Assembly (NCBI GenBank): GCA_002500605.1
Contig: DLRR01000012.1
Location: 284,390-348,389, forward strand
Direction: 5' to 3'
DNA length: 64,000 nucleotides
Origin: Nitrospinaceae bacterium UBA7883
GTDB lineage: Bacteria; Nitrospinota_A; UBA7883
Made by a program: the position numbers and the translations under genes
Notes under the pieces: generated by a model
Seen by the model: the letters and a program-made list of their open reading frames with translations, nothing else
Databases searched by the model: none
What the model was told of the DNA's origin: nothing
Part shown: piece after piece, positions 63,181-64,000 of the stretch
How the letters are laid out: each line of letters opens with the position of its first letter
Position numbering within the stretch: the stretch's first letter is position 1

Positions 63181-63657
63181 ATGAAGCAAATTCCACTTTA
63201 CTACACAGGGCTCACTACAAAGAGTGGCAAAGGGCAGCTATTTACTGAGATCGTACTAGCACTTTTCAAGCTTACGGGAATGTTAAATATCGAAGGTGAT
63301 AATTTAACCAGCGAGTTTGGGATAAGTGCTGCACGTTGGAAGATTTTAGGTTTTTCAGCCCTACCTGATACAGCTCTTACAGTTTCACAAATTGCCAAAC
63401 ATTCTGGTCAATCCCGCCAGAGCGTTCAAGTTTTAGCCAATGAAATGGAAAAAGCAGGGTTGATAGAGTTTCAAGCCAACCCGTACCATAAAAAATCAAA
63501 AATTGTTGCTGCAACATTAAAGGGAATAGGAATATTAAGGTCAATTCGCGAAAAAAGAATTCCTTGGACAAAAGAGAAGGCAGCACCGATTAAAAAAAAG
63601 GAGCTTAAGATGACCTTAGATGTAATTAACAGAATTATCAATGAAATGGATAAGTGA
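63181..63657 (+). CDS. MarR-family transcription regulator
   Basis: Winged-helix regulator of 158 residues, likely repressing the pump operon. The helix-turn-helix is in LTVSQIAKHSGQSRQSVQVLANEMEKAGLI, with a wing at NPYHKKSKIVAATLKG. The C-terminal helices provide the dimer interface. ATGs at 63157 and 63181 are both in frame. I choose 63181 because the earlier one lies inside the operator and the probable -10 box. Ligand unknown. Confidence 0.85.
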   Translation: MKQIPLYYTGLTTKSGKGQLFTEIVLALFKLTGMLNIEGDNLTSEFGISAARWKILGFSALPDTALTVSQIAKHSGQSRQSVQVLANEMEKAGLIEFQANPYHKKSKIVAATLKGIGILRSIREKRIPWTKEKAAPIKKKELKMTLDVINRIINEMDK

Positions 63658-63833
63658 TTACTCAAGCACTTTTACCTTTTAAAGTTGTTCCACATCAGAA
63701 ATATTGTCTCGTCTAATATAATTGCACCATTCACTTCCTCTTGTATAAACATCACCTGGTGATGGGATTAATTCTTTGATAATTATTTCTAATTTGTATA
63801 ATCAATTACACTTAAGGACGGTTTTGACTAAAG

Positions 63834-63910
63834 GCGCCCGTAGCTCAGATGGATAGAGTATCGGACTCCGAATCCGGAGGTCGCAGGTTCGAATCCTGCC
63901 GGGCGCACCA
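63834..63910 (+). tRNA. tRNA-Arg (anticodon CCG)
   Basis: A 77-nt cloverleaf with encoded CCA. Acceptor GCGCCCG pairs with CGGGCGC, the anticodon stem TCGGA/TCCGG holds loop CTCCGAA with CCG at 34-36, and the T-arm reads GCAGGTTCGAATCCTGC. It reads codon CGG. The last 90 bp of the window after it contain no identifiable feature. Confidence 0.94.
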
Positions 63911-64000
63911 TTTTTCAATGACTTATGGGGATGGGAATTTAAGGATTTAATTTAGTAAGTGTATAGTAAGTGATTGGAGCTAAAAACAGCCCTGTTAACC

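Noticed and set aside
1..64000. CRISPR arrays, insertion sequences, prophage, rRNA genes
   Set aside because: Reading through both strands showed no regularly spaced repeats, transposase or integrase-like proteins, phage structural genes or rRNA segments.

Overview
The window comes from a Gram-negative, AT-rich bacterium. Evidence for an outer membrane is a complete tolQ-tolR-tolA-tolB-pal-cpoB block, heptose-LPS genes (gmhA, hldE), a LolA-like carrier, outer-membrane barrels and a TolC-type pump. Some details are not enterobacterial: a separate purS, a deoxyhypusine-synthase-like gene, a Memo-family gene, a c-type heme fused to a porin-like barrel, and CIRCE-like operators at groES. I would place it in a deltaproteobacterial, SAR324 or Nitrospinota-like lineage. 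That is only a guess, because no rRNA or clade marker is present. No insertion sequence, prophage or CRISPR array was seen.

Layout. 1-3.3 kb: lepA (cut by the window edge), ligA and a small zinc-ribbon-like gene. 3.8-21 kb: the most distinctive region, a lipid/pigment gene set of the aryl-polyene (xanthomonadin-like) type. 21-30.4 kb: purine genes (purB, purC, purS, purQ), an MBL-fold hydrolase, a DHS-like gene, then hldE, gmhA, a UDP-xylose synthase and ugd. 30.5-42 kb: valS, the phoB-phoR-pstC-pstA-pstB-phoU operon, a Memo-family gene, plsY and a GAF-GGDEF protein. 42-47.7 kb: a glycosyltransferase, gph, the heme-barrel protein, tRNA-Pro(CGG), an MFS transporter and a TPR protein. 47.9-50.2 kb: groES-groEL with two CIRCE-like sites and a strong terminator. 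50.3-57.3 kb: ppiD and the Tol-Pal block. 57.5-63.7 kb: an RND pump, its fusion protein and a TolC-like channel, divergent from a MarR regulator across an operator-rich gap. 63.8 kb: tRNA-Arg(CCG).

The polyene-like cluster has one tight minus-strand run (17.7 to 6.75 kb): AMP ligase, FabZ-like hotdog, acyltransferase, LolA-like carrier, MMPL exporter, ketosynthase, chain-length-factor-like protein, second hotdog dehydratase, GT2 glycosyltransferase, a B12-type radical SAM enzyme and a small secreted protein. Around it lie a chorismatase (XanB2/FkbO type), a dedicated ACP, a MipA/OmpV barrel, a second small secreted protein, a multi-pass membrane protein and a second radical SAM enzyme. The implied route is chorismate to hydroxybenzoate, loading on the ACP, repeated extension and dehydration to an aryl polyene, acyl or glycosyl attachment, and export to the outer membrane. 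The two radical SAM/B12-type enzymes are not part of the textbook aryl-polyene set and suggest a modified product. No ketoreductase or thioesterase is visible, so FabG-type activity would have to be supplied from elsewhere.
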